Origin: Scalesia atractyloides | Taxonomy: Eukaryota > Streptophyta > Magnoliopsida > Asterales > Asteraceae | NCBI GenBank assembly: GCA_947069175.1 | Contig: CAMTDV010000017.1 | Location: 32,807,126 to 32,871,125 of the forward strand | Direction of reading: 5' to 3' | Length of the DNA: 64,000 nt | Shown here: piece by piece, positions 1 to 13,676 of the stretch | Position numbering within the stretch: position 1 is the first letter of the stretch | Layout: each line of letters opens with the position of its first letter | Program-made: the position numbers and the translations under genes | Notes under the pieces: generated by a model | The model's database searches: none | What the model saw: the letters and a program-made list of their open reading frames with translations, nothing else | What the model was told of the DNA's origin: nothing

Positions 1-2019
1 TATATAAACCTCCTCCCACTTATAAAATTTCGTCCATGGGGCCCCACATCCACCTAAATCCTCTACAAATCTCAAAAATATTTCAAAATGATTAGAATCT
101 CTTACACAATCTCCTAAATCCTCTAAAAATCTCTTACACAACCATACATTTGATTATCCAAACCCGCACTCCACCTCCTAATTATTTCAATTCCCTTCCC
201 ATAACCTTCTCTCTCCTCTCTCTCTCTTTCCCGATAAATTCGACCATCACCACCAACCAACTCCTTCATCCCTTCATTTTTCACTCCTTCCAGATTACTC
301 CCATTTACACCTTTCTTTTCACACTCATAAGAGTTCTTGGACATTTCTTGAAGAATCCAAACATCATTAGAAGTATTTTAAGGAGGATTCATCATCAAGA
401 AGCTCTTTTAATCCTAGAGATCCTAGTGTGTTCATCTAAGTTAAATCCATCACTTAAATCCTCAAGTTATGGGGTTTTAGTTTGTTTTAAAGTGAAGTTG
501 TTCACCAAACAAGAGGATTTCCAAATGAAAAAGCCAAATCAGTAAGTCTATAGTTTTAATAAGAAATTTTGAAGGCTATAATGTGTGAAAATGATTCATG
601 AATGGAAGGTGTGTGTATGGTAGCATTTTTGGGTTAAAATGATGCTTAAAAGGGTGTTAAAAGGGACATGCAAGATTATAAATTAAGGGTTTTGTGTAAT
701 CTGAGTTTGATGCTATATCTGAAGTGATTTGTGGTCTAAAAATATTTGATGACAAACTTGGATGAAAAACCCTATGTTAGGAGGGTGTATGGTATGATTA
801 ATGAAGAAAATGCAAGATAAATGTAGGATTTTGACATGCATGTAGAGATTAATGGTGAAATGAAAATATGGTGATATTATGGTTATAATTTGTATATAAT
901 ATTCAGGTCATATCTAATTTTTATGATAACTATGAGTTGGAAGCTTACAATCTAGTAAATCATGCTTAAAATGGTGTTAAAAGCGATTATAACTATGTTC
1001 ATAAGATGATCTATGGGGAACTGGAAGTATGATGCTAAAAATATGATATGTTAACTACAAAAATCAGATTATGAGTTTGGAATATGATCAATGTGGTTTG
1101 GATTGCTTGTGTAGTCACTATAGGCTTAAAATGCATAAAAATGATGATTTTGGGTATAATCGAAGCATGCAATGTAAATATGATTTAAAACAGAAAACCT
1201 AGGAATATAATATGATATTATAACAGGTATTAAAGTGTATGTTATGTTGTGTCCATGTTTGATATGTTCTATGGAAAGTATGAGTCGAAAACGCTAATTC
1301 TACGCTTGAAAATGGACATAACTATGCATGTGTAAACTATGTGACATAAACTTTTTTGAATGATAAGATGATGTGTAACATGAATATTTTGATGATATAA
1401 AGTGTATTTTGGTCTTATATGATGAATATGGAATGGTTTATACAAGAGAAGTAACTAATATGAACGAATGATACATATTGTGTTTACCATGAATAAACTA
1501 CATGGTTATGATTGAGGCATGATTATTTGACGAACATAGTATACAATATAATTATTTGGGTGAACTATGTGACTTATATTATTAGATGAAGTGTCATGTG
1601 ATTATAATATGAGGAATGCATAAGTATGGATTTGATTTATGTGAAATCGTAATAATAAAACTTGGTGTGAATAAGTATGGGATGGTGGGTGTTGTTAAAT
1701 GGATATTTAAAGAGAAATTATATTTCACTTTGATATATTGAACACTAAGAAAATAGAAAAATTTAACCATAAGGGTCATAGTCACCAACGGGTCGTCTAA
1801 GTAACGGGTCAAACGCACAAAACTATTTTATAAGTCTAAAGAGTTGAGTGAGTGAACAACTTCGTTAGTAGACTTAAAATTAATATGAAAGTGTGCCATG
1901 TATATAGGGCACTAATAGGTGAATACCTATTTGATTTGGGCTTTTGGTAGCAAACTTTTAACGCACCCAAAGGTGAGTTCACGGTTCCTTTTTAAATTAT
2001 GTTTTTACATTTCGGGGGA

Positions 2020-2024
2020 GAAAC
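2020..2024. repeat. Target-site duplication of element 2 (left), GAAAC
   Basis: GAAAC directly precedes TGTCACACCC and is repeated at 12714-12718 after GGGATGTCACA. A 5-bp duplication is typical of gypsy integration. Confidence 0.93.
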
Positions 2025-4914
2025 TGTCACACCCTCAAAATCCACATGCGGAGTTCTTCCGCGAGGCGCCTGACAAACCAGGATCACAGTCATTAGTCAT
2101 ACTGAACGACCACTATATGAGTTTAAAAATTTTCCTGTTTGCTCATCCATGAGAAAATGTTGTTTATACAATTTAGTTGCAGAAGCGTAACAATTACAAA
2201 ACCATAATAGCTAATGTAATTAAAAGTGATTCTACAAGTTCGATGAAATCAATGCGACTCCAAAATGCATCCTAGTCCTGATATGTGCTACCTTAGCAAC
2301 CTGAGAAAACATGTAAAATCAAGTGTCAACAATAATGATGAGTGAGTTCACAGGTTTTAGTTTACAAATAGAATATAAGTTGTTTCCACTGGTTCAAAAC
2401 CCAAACCATTATGTTATAATAGGTATCCCCTGATCCAAACCCGAATCAAAATGTTTAAGTTTCCCGATTCAAAACCCGAATCGTGTTGTTATAAGTTGTT
2501 CCCGATTCAAAACCCAAATCGTGTTGTTATATTGATTAGCAGTTTATGTTATATGTTTAGGTAGCTAACCTAGGTCATGTCAACAAAGTGTTCGATTTGA
2601 CACTGACGTTGCTGCCCCTGTTGTGCCAGGTCTATCACTAACCATGGCTAAGTGTTAGGCAAATTCTACACTCGTGACCATCAACGTTCGGTCTAACTGG
2701 CGCGACCAGTTAGAGTGGGGCTTGTCCGGCCCAGTAGTATTACTAAAAATTCTCTCGCTATAATCCAATACTAACGGCATCGTAAGTGTTAAGGGGACTG
2801 ACATGTGATATATGCTCCCTTGTGACCATAACCGTATAACATAACTCTAAATAGAAAGGCGTTACTGTACCGTGATTATATGCCACTCATACAACACTGT
2901 AACGTGTACATGTTTTAAATAGGAAGACGTTACTGTACTGTAATATAATCAACCCATATATCATTGTAACGTGTACATGTTTTCTCCCCCTGTGTTTAGT
3001 AAACGTTTAAAGAAATATGGGCCGTGAACTCACCTTAAGTTGCTCGGTTAGATAAATGCAAAAGAAGTAAAGGATGGAACCGCTAATCACGTCCTATCAT
3101 GTCAATCGGTTCAAGGTTTGTGTGTGAACGCACACTGACACAAAATCCTACGCGTAACTAGCACACAATACGAAACACGTAATGACAAGTTCAAAACCAG
3201 AATCATGCATGCAAAGTGTCGCTATACGAAAGAACGACCAACAACTTGTCAAAAACACAGGATAGCACATACATCACTTAGATACACACAAATGTAAGTT
3301 ATCATGTTTCAGCTTGTACATTCATAACTGGGCAGTTTTCGGAATTTTTAAAATAGTTCCCACGTTCCAAAAATTCCAATCTTTTTACAGAAGGTGTCAA
3401 TTAGATTGTAGAATTTTGTATAAAATTTTCAAGTCATGGTTCATTAACAATTATTTATAAGAATTTATTTAGTAGGCTGCAGTCAGATCGTCGCTTTCTG
3501 ACTGCAGTCCACAAGAAAAATCATTTAAAAATACTCGTTTATCCGATTGACGAAATTCCAGTTAGAGATTCCTCTGAATACCTAGGAGTATCTTCTATAT
3601 AAATTTCGTGACTTAAGTCTTTTCAGTTTACAGGTTATGACAGAAAACATTGGCTGCATTTTCAGCAGAAAGATGCAGCTCTGCACGCTTGCACGATAAA
3701 ACGTCCTTAAAAATGGTTTTACTTATCCGAAAAATACGAAACCAATTTTAATTGAAAGCTAACATGTAAAATTTGTGTTCTATCTTTTAAAAAGTGACTA
3801 AGGATCGTTTATAGTGTCCCAAATACCCCGTAGAATTCGGCTGATTTCAGCAGCCCAGTGCTGAAATAATTCAGCCAATATTTTTAGAGAAGAATACTTA
3901 ATTAAGAACGATTCTAGGCACTATAAACACATCGCAAGCAAGTAGAATATCTCCGTAACATGTATGAGCAGATTGTATGTCCAAAACACATGAACCAGGT
4001 CATGTAAACAATGAATGATTCAACAACAACGCACTATGCATCAATCCTAACATCAAAAACTCATCAATAATCATCCTACATGCATAAAACCCGTAACCCT
4101 AATACACGAACACAAGGATTTCGGACCAAACTCAGATTGCATATCATTCATATCACAAGGATTCGAGCATATGATAACTTTTACACAACTCCTAATCATC
4201 ACAATGCAAAAATCATGCGAAACATGTAAACCCTAGTGCATATAACATCATCTAAACGTAAAGTTAAGGCATACCGAGAAGCACACGTGTACGAGGATGA
4301 TCAAGGGAGACTCAGGGCTGCACAAAATTGAGGTGGGGGGGCTACCTTGCGCGAACGAGAAAGGGGGGGTTGTTGCTTCCGTCGCACACAAGAGAGGGGA
4401 CAGGGAGCTAAGGTTTGCAAATTCTTTTTTTTTTTTGAACCTCCATGCATACGTACGTATACATAACTAAGGGGCCAAGGAAGGGGGCGATTTGGGCTAG
4501 TTTTTGGGCCGAGAGGGTGGCAGGTTGGGTTTGGTCCGCAAGGGTGTGGGTGGCGGGTTGGGTTTGTTTGGTTACGAAATCGAATCGTTTTACAAGCTCG
4601 GTTCGGTTCGGCTATTTTTTTAATCGTTAAATAACTACATATATTACAACTCGACAATCTATTCGCGACACGGAGTTTATAACTATTAAATCACGTAATC
4701 GGAGTGTGACATGATAAATCCACAAACGTCTACTAACACGTAGCACGCAATTCAGATACGACTCGCTAAAATTCTCAAATATCGTGTATTCTCGGAATAC
4801 TAAAGTTAGCGTAATTATAGCGTGCACGTAATTAATTATCCGAATTAAATTAGCATAGGAATAAACAACGATAAAGTTGCGCGTTTAAAATACCTGAAAA
4901 ACTGGGATGTCACA
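2025..4914 (-). repeat. Element 2 3' LTR
   Basis: Plus-strand ends are TGTCACACCC and GGGATGTCACA. It is near-identical to 9909-12713 apart from a block around 3070-3130 and a G-rich stretch near 4530 that are absent from the other copy. PPT-like sequence lies immediately to its right. Confidence 0.93.
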
Positions 4915-5165
4915 TTATCCCCATGTTGAAAGAATTTTCGTCCCGAAAATTGATTAAACGCGGTTAAGCATGCAAACGCACGAAAGTTCAGTTTGTTAGA
5001 ATGGTACAAGAAAATACCAGGCTGTCACATCATCCCCATTTTGAGAGACTTTTCGTCCCGAAAATTGAATAAGCACGAGTTTGAAAAGTGTTAGAGTGAG
5101 GGGATATTTTCAAGTTGCCACATTCTTCCCAGTTAAAAGAATTTTGCCCTGAAATTCAGTTCGCG
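4915..5165 (-). repeat. Three PPT-like modules in tandem
   Basis: Read on the minus strand, three blocks pair a purine-rich PPT-like run with a reactive-looking TTCGGGACGAAAA-type motif and a trailing TGTGACA-like terminus. They lie near 4911-4950, 5025-5068 and 5117-5155 (the last degenerate). Normally one such block precedes the 3' LTR. Confidence 0.65.
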
Positions 5166-5168
5166 CTA

Positions 5169-7075
5169 CTTGGATTTTGTGATTCGGTTGGAAAAAGGTG
5201 AGGATATATGTCTTCGTTTGATCCTCTTTTTCCCAAGTGTACTCCAGTCCACGCTTAGAGTTCCAACAAACCTTGACAATTGGTATTTTACTATGTCTTC
5301 GTGTTTGACCTCTCTGTCCATAATTTCGATTGGTTCTTCAATGAATCGCATTCGTTTGTCCATGGATCTCATCCAGTGGAATGGCTAAAGTTCCATCTGA
5401 CATGAAAAACGTTGTGAACTCCACTGAGTTCATCAGGAAAGTTCAACTCATAAGCTACATGACCGATTTTCTTTTTTATTTCAAACGGGCCAACATACCG
5501 TGGGTTTAGTTTACCTCTTTTTCCAAAACGAAACACGCCCTTCCAAGGTGAGACTTTAAGTAGCACTCGCTCCCTAACCTGGAACTCGAGAGGTTTCCTA
5601 CGCCTATCAGCGTAGCTTTTTAGACGATCACGAGCTGCCGTCATTCGTTGTCGGATTTGGGCAATCCTTTCCGTTGTGTCGATAGCGAGTTTCTGGGCCA
5701 GTGATTTGGCTGTCGCCAACTTCTGTCCAGCATAGAGGTGGTCGGCATTTCCGCCCGTACAAAGCCTCGAACGGAATAGCCTTGATGCTGGCGTGGTAAT
5801 TATTGTTCTATAAAAACTCCACTAAAGGTAGATGCCTTTCCCAGCCATTACCAAAGTCAATAACACATGCTCGAAGTATGTCTTCTAGAGTCTGGATGGG
5901 GCATTCAGTTTGCCCATCCCTCTGAGGGTGATAAGTTATACTCATGTCTAGACGTGAGCCAGAGGATTTGTGCATCACCTGCACAAATCAGATGCAAAGC
6001 GCGGGTCACGATTGGAAATGATAGAAGTTGGCACTCTGTGCCTAGCGACTACTTCCTTCAAATTGATGTCTGCGAGTGTAGGAAACTTGTCAGTTTCCTT
6101 GATAGCCAGAAAGTGTGCAGACTTTTTCAGTCGATCGACAATCACCCAGATGGTGTCGTTTCCTTGCTAGGATCTGGGTAAGCCAATGACGAAATCCCTG
6201 GAAATTTGCTCCCATTTCCATGTTGGGATCTCTGGTTGTTGAAAGTCCTGACGGCTTTTGGTATTCAACCTTAACCCTAGCACAGGTCAAGCATTTACTA
6301 ACATAAGTCGCTATGTTAGCTTTCGGTGTGGGGCCACCAATACAAAATCTTGAGGTCCTGATACATCTTGTCAGAACCAGGATGCACCGAGTAACGAGAC
6401 TTGTGTGCTTCATCCATCACAAACTCTCGTAAGTTTCCATAGAATGGGGCCCATACACGTTCCATGAAGTAATAAATGTCGTCTTCCTTGCATTCAAGTT
6501 TCTTCTCCATGCCCAGTAGGGATTCTGCTTTGAGGTTCTCTTCCTTCAGGGCTTCAATCTGAGCGTCACGAATCTGGGTAGGAAGACTGGAGTGGATAGA
6601 AAGTTGTAACGCACATACACACTTAGGTTTGGTATCCTTATGACTGAGGGCATCGGCCACCACGTTGGCCTTGCCTGGATGATACTAGATCATGCACTCA
6701 TAGTGGTTGAGGAGTTCGACCCATCGACGCTGTCGCATGTTCAACTCCTTCTGATCGAAGACATGCTGGAGACTCTTGTGATCGATGTAGATGGTGCACT
6801 TGGTATGGTGCAGGTAATGTCTCCCTATCTTGAGTGCAAACACTACTGCACCCAAACTCCCAAACCGTGGGTAGTGTAGTTCTTTTTCGTGAACCTTGAG
6901 TTGGCATGATGGCGTAAGCGATGACTTTCTCATGTTGCACCAACACGTAACTTAGTCCTTGGATAGACACATCACAGTAAACAACGAAATTGTTTGTGCC
7001 TTCTGGTAACGAAAGAATGGGTGTACTACAGAGTTTCACCTTCAACTGTTGAAACGCGGATTACGAAGCAGTCTT
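5169..7075 (-). pseudogene. Element 2 pol remnant: RNase H, integrase, C-terminal domain
   Basis: In minus-strand order there is an RNase H-like part (about 7066-6650) with PILSLPEGT, VVYCDVS, TIYIDHKSLQH and VVADALS. Next comes the integrase zinc-binding part with AHKSRYSVHPG and YWWPHT (about 6500-6316), then a decayed catalytic core (about 6300-5720). Last is the C-terminal part with RKPLEFQVRERVLLKVSPWKG and LSGVHNVFHV (5719-5369). The frame is broken several times, including a stop near 7075 just upstream of RNase H. No RT is recognisable upstream. It is the mobile element's replication polyprotein in ruined form. Confidence 0.88.
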
Positions 7076-9890
7076 TCGAGTTAGAGTTGCGAGGGTTTGT
7101 GCCTAAGGTCAAGAAAAGCGGGCTTCGCAACGTCAAAATTCGTTCGTTAGAAGCTAAACATAAGGTTGTTTGTGTGGTAGGGGCTCCATGGTAAGGTGTA
7201 GGTGTCGTTCGGATTCCTACTAGTTCTTGGAGTAGATTCGGATGTCGTCAAAGAAAACAACTAGCATATTCTTCAAGGTACGCTAAATTCGAATGTCGTG
7301 ACTAGGAACCTATCTCGTTCGTAACGTGTTCTAAGGATAGTCCTCGTGATACCTCCGTACTGTGATATTCATGGCTCATTGCTCCTCGAGTAACGTTCGT
7401 AGAGAGTAACCCCTCCAAGCGAGAGTTCGCGAAGAATGTTGTAGGATAAGGATCATAGAATCCGGGAAGTATATCCTGAATGGAGGTGGAAACATGTAAA
7501 AAGGGTTGTCGCAGTGCGTAAGCGTGTCAGGATCCGTAACAGAGGTTTACTTGATGTCAGGAGTATATCTGGTCGTATACAAGTTTGCATAAGTTAAAAA
7601 GAAAAAAAGAAAAACGTCATTTGTCAAAAAGGGGTGTCACGTGGATATATCAATCATAACAAGAATTTACCATCTAAGAATGGTTGCCGCACGAGTTTGT
7701 AGTGTTAAGATTCACTGAAATCTCCGTCTAATTTGTCGGGCTCGCCACACGCGAAGGAGGAATAATTCACTTTGATCAATGAACTTAGATGAGTGTGCGA
7801 TTTATCGTGTCAGTAAGCAACCAAATTCGGAGGAGTTTCCTTAGGTCGTGTGAATGAATCTAAAATATGCCTGTGGAGTCAAGAGGTTTCAAAGAAAGGA
7901 CGCGAAAACATGTTTAAAGGGGCTATGATCATATCAACAACTCGTCACTATCCTCAAGGTTTCAAGAAGTGATCACCAAGGATCAAAAAGACAAGTTCAC
8001 CGAGTTCTTAAAAAAAATTGAACACATATTTGATGGGAGATTATGCGTAAAGTTTCGAAGATGTAGTGTGACCACGATAATGGGGTGGGAGATTTGTCTA
8101 CGTCATCAACAGTAACTAACTGTCGCATTAAACAGTAAGCATCAATCAGTGCATTGGCTAGGAGATAGACTAGCTCAGAAGGGAAAACTGTTATGGAATA
8201 ACTATCTTAGCAATACGAGGAGTAAGATTATTGTATATGTCATCATGTTTATCTGGGTGTTGAATAACTTACATCTTATCTTCTGATGTCCATAAGATGA
8301 TGGGACCATTTTGTGGAAATCCGTTTGTAGGGTTGGATATGTTGCAATGTACATCAGGTTAGACTAAAGATTAGCGACAGAACCGAGTATAAGGGGTCAA
8401 AGGAAATTTTATAGTTAAGGCAAGGATAAGGTGTGAGCGTACGAGAGATTCTTCATAATTTGTTTATAGGCTGATGTTGAAGGGTTTACCCTACGATTTC
8501 TGATAGGGTTTCAATCGAGATAACAGGTTCTGATGAGAAAAGAAATAAATAAATAAATAATAACGAGGGATTCCATTGACGAAAGCTCAATGTGTCTAAA
8601 AAAATCTTAAATCTAATTGTTGTGTCCATCAACTGCTAGACAAGTTTAACGACACCAGTTAGTCGTTGAATGAGTTACGAGAGATTCTATTGACAGTGGA
8701 AGTTTTAAATATGAGATTCACAGGTTAGGAAAATTTATCCACACATAGGGTTTCACAAGGGTTTACATACATCGCAAATTACTATTACGTGTGCACCCGT
8801 AATGATAAGTTGGTTTGCATGTCCACCCTAGTTCCATCTATCTTGTGTCAAAATGTCCCTCAGATTTAATTTTTCGAGTACAAAGTGTTGTCAAAATGAT
8901 AGGGTTATCAAAAGCTTAGTCAATAATCCAAATGTTGATAAACTCAGAGTTATATCAGAAAGAGTAATGTAGGATCAATTGATCTGGGGATCTACTCAAG
9001 TTGAAGCACACCATGAGAATCCAATCTAGCGGATCGTAGAGGTAAGAGTACGCATGGAACAAACATGCACATGAAATGTGACTTCGAGAGATAAAACTGG
9101 TTCATTAACGTAGGTTACCAGAAAAAGCAAGACAATTATTCCACCATCCGAGTTAGGTTAGAGTTCAGGTGTGCAATAGGCAAAGTGTTCTTAGTTTCAT
9201 GGTCAATCATTCCCTCGAAGAATATCAACCAAATATGTAGAATCATGGATCGGGAAAAATGATGACATCTCGATGTCAATGGTTTCTGCAATAACGTGTG
9301 CAACAAACTGCCCTAACGCAGGGTGCCTCACGCCAGGGCCACCTGCTCTGGTTGAAAGAAAGTAGAACTAGTGAGGCCGGGGTAATGTCGTTGGTAGGTA
9401 GAGAAAGGACTCGTTTTCGATAACTCAACTCCCAAGAGATATGCATCAATGTTGTATGTCATCCCAATCATGGACTTGAGAAAGCTCACCATACCCGATA
9501 GTACCATCGGTAGGCTCAAGCTAGTGTTTTGCTCATCTGTGTGGTGTATGAAGAAGTATAGATGATTGTGATGGGAAACGCTCCTCTAGAGGCTCCGTCT
9601 CATGGCCCTCAGATAGGAACAGATTCACGTTGTTGGCGATCCCACGAACATCGCCACTAGGGATGAAGATACAAAGAGTTTGGTGTGTTCCTCGTCAGTA
9701 GAGGGTTAAATGGATGATGTCGACATGCCTACAATTTCAATGTAAGTTTTGATGCGATGTACATAGGCATATCATGTGTGAGTGTTCTTGTATGTCAGGT
9801 ATGTGTGTTTGTGTTGGTGTGTGACCAATGCATTGTCTAAGGCTATAGACTAAGTCTACACTCTAATGCAAACCTAGTTCACTATAACCG
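7076..9890 (-). other. Element 2 non-coding internal region
   Basis: No coding frame of retroelement type is visible on either strand in 2.8 kb. The part from about 8230 to 9850 is recognisably similar to 35260-36750 plus 41624-41730 of element 6, including a shared stretch about a conserved ACTCCCAAGAGA-type segment. This suggests an old shared leader or decayed gag rather than random sequence. Confidence 0.6.
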
Positions 9891-9891
9891 T

Positions 9892-9905
9892 TGGCTCTGA
9901 TACCA
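9892..9905 (-). other. Element 2 primer binding site
   Basis: Minus strand TGGTATCAGAGCCA, the initiator-Met tRNA 3' end complement common in plant LTR elements, three bases from the 5' LTR. Confidence 0.93.
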
Positions 9906-9908
9906 ATC

Positions 9909-12713
9909 TGTCACACCCTCAAAATCCACACGCGGAGTTCTTCCGCGAGGCGCGTGACAAACCAAGATCACAGTCATTAGTCATACTGAACGACCACTAT
10001 ATGAGTTTAAAAATTTTCCTATTTGCTCATCCATGAGAAAATGCTGTTTATACAATTTAGTTGCGGAAGCGTAACAGTTACAAAACCATAATAGCTAATG
10101 TAATTAAAAATGATTCTAAAAGTTTGATGAAATCAATGCGACTCCGAAATGCATACTAGTCCTGATATGTGCTACCTTAGCAACCTGAGAAAACATGTAA
10201 AATCAAATGTCAACAATAATGATGAGTGAGTTCACAGGTTTTAGTTTACAAATATAATATAAGTTGTATCCATTGGTTCAAAACCCAAACCATTATGTTA
10301 TAATAAGTATCCCCTGATCCAAACCCAAATCAGAATGTTTGAGTTTCCCGATTCAAAACCCGAATCGTGTTGTTATAAGTTGTTCCCGATTCAAAACCCA
10401 AATCGTGTTGTTATATTGATTAGCAGTTTATGTTATATGTTTAGGTAGCTACCTAGGTCATGTCAACAAAGTATTCGATCCGACGCTGACGTTGCTGCCC
10501 CTGTTGTGCCAGGTCTATCACTAACCATGGCTAAGTGTTAGGCAAATTTTACACTCGTGACCATCAACGTTCGGTCTAACTGGCGCGACCAGTTCGAGTG
10601 GGGCTTGTCGGGCGCAGTAGTACTACTAAAAATTCCCTCGCTATAATCCAATACTAACGGCATCGTAAGTGTTAAGGGGACTGACATGTGATATATGCTC
10701 CCTTGTGACCATAACCGTATAACATAACTCTAAATAGAAATGCGTTACTGTACCTTGATTGTATGCCACCCATACATCACTGTAACGTGTACATGTTTTA
10801 AATAGGAAGACGTTACTGTACCGTAATATAATCAACCCATCTATCATTGTAACGTGTACATGTTTTCTCCCCATGTGTTTATAAATATTTAAAAAAATAT
10901 GGGCCGTGAACTCACCTTAAGTTGCTCGGTTAGATAAATGCAAAAGAAGTAAAAGATGGAACGCACACTGACACAAAATCCTACGCGTAACTAGCACACA
11001 ATACGAAACATGTAGTGAAAAGTTCAAAACCAGAATCATGCATGCAAAGTGTCGCTATACGAAATAACGACCAACAACTTGTCACAAATACAGGATAGCA
11101 CATGCATCACTTAGATACACACAAATGTAAGTTATCATGTTTCAGCTTGTACATTCATAACTGGGCTGTTTTCAGAAAATTTTTAAAATAGTTCCCACGT
11201 TCCAAAAATTCCAATCTTTTTACAGAAGGTGTCAATTAGATTGTAGAATTTTGTATAAAATTTTCAAGTCTTGGTTCCTTACCAATTATTTATAAGAATT
11301 TACTAGGCTGCAGTCAGATTCATCACTTTCTGACTGCAGTCCACGATAAAAATCATTTAAAAATACTCGTTTGTCTGATTGACGAAATTCCAGTTGGAGA
11401 TTCCTCTGCACACCTATCTACTGTATAAATTGCATGAATTAAGTCTTTTCAGTTTACAGGTTATGACAGAAAACATTGGCTGCATTTTCAGCAGAAAAAT
11501 GCAGCTCTACGCGCTTGCACGATAAACGTCCTTAAAATAGTTTTACTTATCCGAAAAATACAAAAACAATTTTAATTGAAAGCTAACATGTAAAATTTGT
11601 GTTCTAACTTTTAAAAAGTGACTAAGGATCGTTTATGGTGTCCCAAACACCTCGTACAATTCAGCTGATTTCAGCAGCCCAGTGCTGAAATAGTTCAGCC
11701 ATTAATTTTAGAGAAGAATACTTAATTAAGAACGATTCTAGGCACTATAAACGTATTGCAAGCAAGTAGAATATGTCTGTAACATGTATGAGCAGATTGT
11801 ATGTCCAAAACACATGAACCAAGTCATGTAAACAGTGAATGATTCAACAACAATGCACTATGCATCAATCCTAACATCAAAACTCATCAATAATCATCCT
11901 ACATGCATAAAACCCGTAACCCTAATACACGAACACAAGGATTTCGTACCAAATTCAGATTGCATATCATTCATATCACAAGGATTCGAGCATATGATAA
12001 CTTTTACACACCTCCTAATCATCACAATGCAAAAATCATGCGAAACATGTAAACCTTAGTGCATATAACATCACCTAAACGTAAATTTAAGGCATACCGA
12101 GAAGCATACATGTACGAGGATGATCAAGGGAGACTCGGGCTTCACAAAATCGAGGTGGGGGGCTGCCTTGCGCGAACGAGAGAGGGGTGGTTGTTGCTTC
12201 CGTCGCACACAAGAGAGGGGAGAGGGTGCTAGGGTTTGCAAATTTTTTTTTTTTTGAACCTCCATGCATACATATGTATACATAACTAAGGGGCCAAGGC
12301 AGGGGGTGGTTTGGGCTAGTTTTCAGGCCGAGAGGGTGGCGGGTTTGGTTTGGTCTTGGGTTTGTTTGGTTACGAAATCGAATCGTTTCACAAGCTCGGT
12401 TTGGTTCAGCTATTTTTTTAAATCGTTAAATAACTACATATATTACAACTCGACAATCTATTCGTGACACGGAGTTTATAACTATTAAATCACGTAATCG
12501 GAGCGTGACACGATAAATCCACAAACGTCTAATAACACGTAGCACGTAATTCAGATACGACTCGCTAAAATTCTCAAACATCATGTATTCTCGGAATACT
12601 AAAGTTAGCGTAATTATAGCGTGCGCGTAAGTAATTCTCTGAATTAAATTAGCATAGGAATAAATAACGATAAAGTTGCGCGTTTAAAATACCTGAAAAA
12701 CTGGGATGTCACA
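9909..12713 (-). repeat. Element 2 5' LTR
   Basis: Plus-strand ends are TGTCACACCC and GGGATGTCACA, homologous over its length to 2025-4914. The GAAAC target-site duplication follows at 12714-12718. Confidence 0.93.
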
Positions 12714-13429
12714 GAAACACATAAAGTATTTTGAGTTAATATGATCAAAAGACGACAAAGAAAATGTAACCTATGTTGGCCTTGGGTAAGGGCCTTAAGT
12801 TACCCTAACGAGGGTTTTATCCGGACATTTTCCGCCGCCGTAATCATTAACCTCTTGGAGGAGGGCACATGATATATTGGTAGATCTATCGGGTTTTGAC
12901 AAACCCCAAGCTTCTCGATCGGTCGTTCCGATCACAAAAGACAAGGAATATATGTTGAAAAGAAGAATATGGGAAACGATTAAGGTTTCGTTTTGATTAT
13001 GGGCTCTTGGTTGCAAACATTATTTCGTATTCCTAGCTAGTCTACGATGTCACATGTCGATCTAATGTTTTCATATTTTTCAAACAAGAATGAATATTTT
13101 GATACCTATAAGAAAGTAAACCCGTGAATTCGCCAACTTTGTGTTGATATTTTTAAGACGTGTTTTTTAGGTATATAAGTGCCTTCAGAGTTTGATGTGG
13201 GTTTTAGGGAAACTCTAAAATGGACAATAATAATGCTGGTGTCATGGTTCACGTGATGGAACTTTTGTTCATGAACACTTAAACAATATATTTTGGAGTA
13301 TTGTAATAACTTTATATTGTTTTGTCTATTTTAAATTAAGTTTCTATGTTTGCCCTATAATTGTTGGTTGCCAACCTTCGTCACCACCATGCTTGTCTTC
13401 CGCTGTGATTTTCGGGGTGTGACAGAAGT

Positions 13430-13443
13430 TGGTATCAGAGCCA
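13430..13443 (+). other. Element 1 primer binding site
   Basis: TGGTATCAGAGCCA five bases after the 5' LTR end. It is complementary to the initiator-Met tRNA 3' end (family knowledge). Confidence 0.93.
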
Positions 13444-13676
13444 ATGGTTATAGCGAACTAGAGGTTTTCAAGATATTTTTTTCCTAAAAAAAGGATATTA
13501 AAAATCTTGACTATAACCCAAGAAAGTTAGAATACTTTCAAACTCACGAAGCCATTAGTAGACAAATGAGTATGTCATGTTTGATTTATGAGAATCTTAT
13601 GAGATGTCCATTTTGTATGCATATGTGTTTACTTTTATGGAAGTTATTTATATAGTACGGATAAAATCATGTTACA

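Larger units (their letters stand above)
2025..12713 (-). mobile_element. Element 2: Ty3/gypsy retrotransposon, internally deleted
   Basis: Two LTRs of 2890 and 2805 bp enclose a 5.0-kb internal region. A minus-strand iMet-type PBS abuts the right LTR and PPT-like sequence abuts the left LTR, so the element is transcribed leftward. Coding remnants cover RNase H, integrase and the integrase C-terminus only (5169-7075); gag, protease and RT are not recognisable. About 2.8 kb of leader-like non-coding sequence fills the rest and resembles the internal region of element 6. A perfect GAAAC target-site duplication shows a clean insertion into the 5' LTR of element 1. Confidence 0.93.
1..13424 (+). 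repeat. Element 1 5' LTR (5'-truncated by window, split by element 2)
   Basis: Segments 1-2019 and 12719-13424 align throughout with the 3' LTR at 29673-32356. A TATA-type sequence TATATAAACC lies at 1-10, matching 29673 in the 3' LTR, so the window begins at the LTR promoter. About 554 bp of U3 lie outside. The LTR ends with GGGTGTGACA at 13424 followed by the PBS. Around the element 2 insertion this copy keeps about 25 bp missing from the 3' LTR. Confidence 0.92.

Noticed and set aside
150..545. Protein-coding gene at the window start
   Set aside because: It lies in the LTR of element 1, recurs in part in the 3' LTR with frame breaks, and has no domain.
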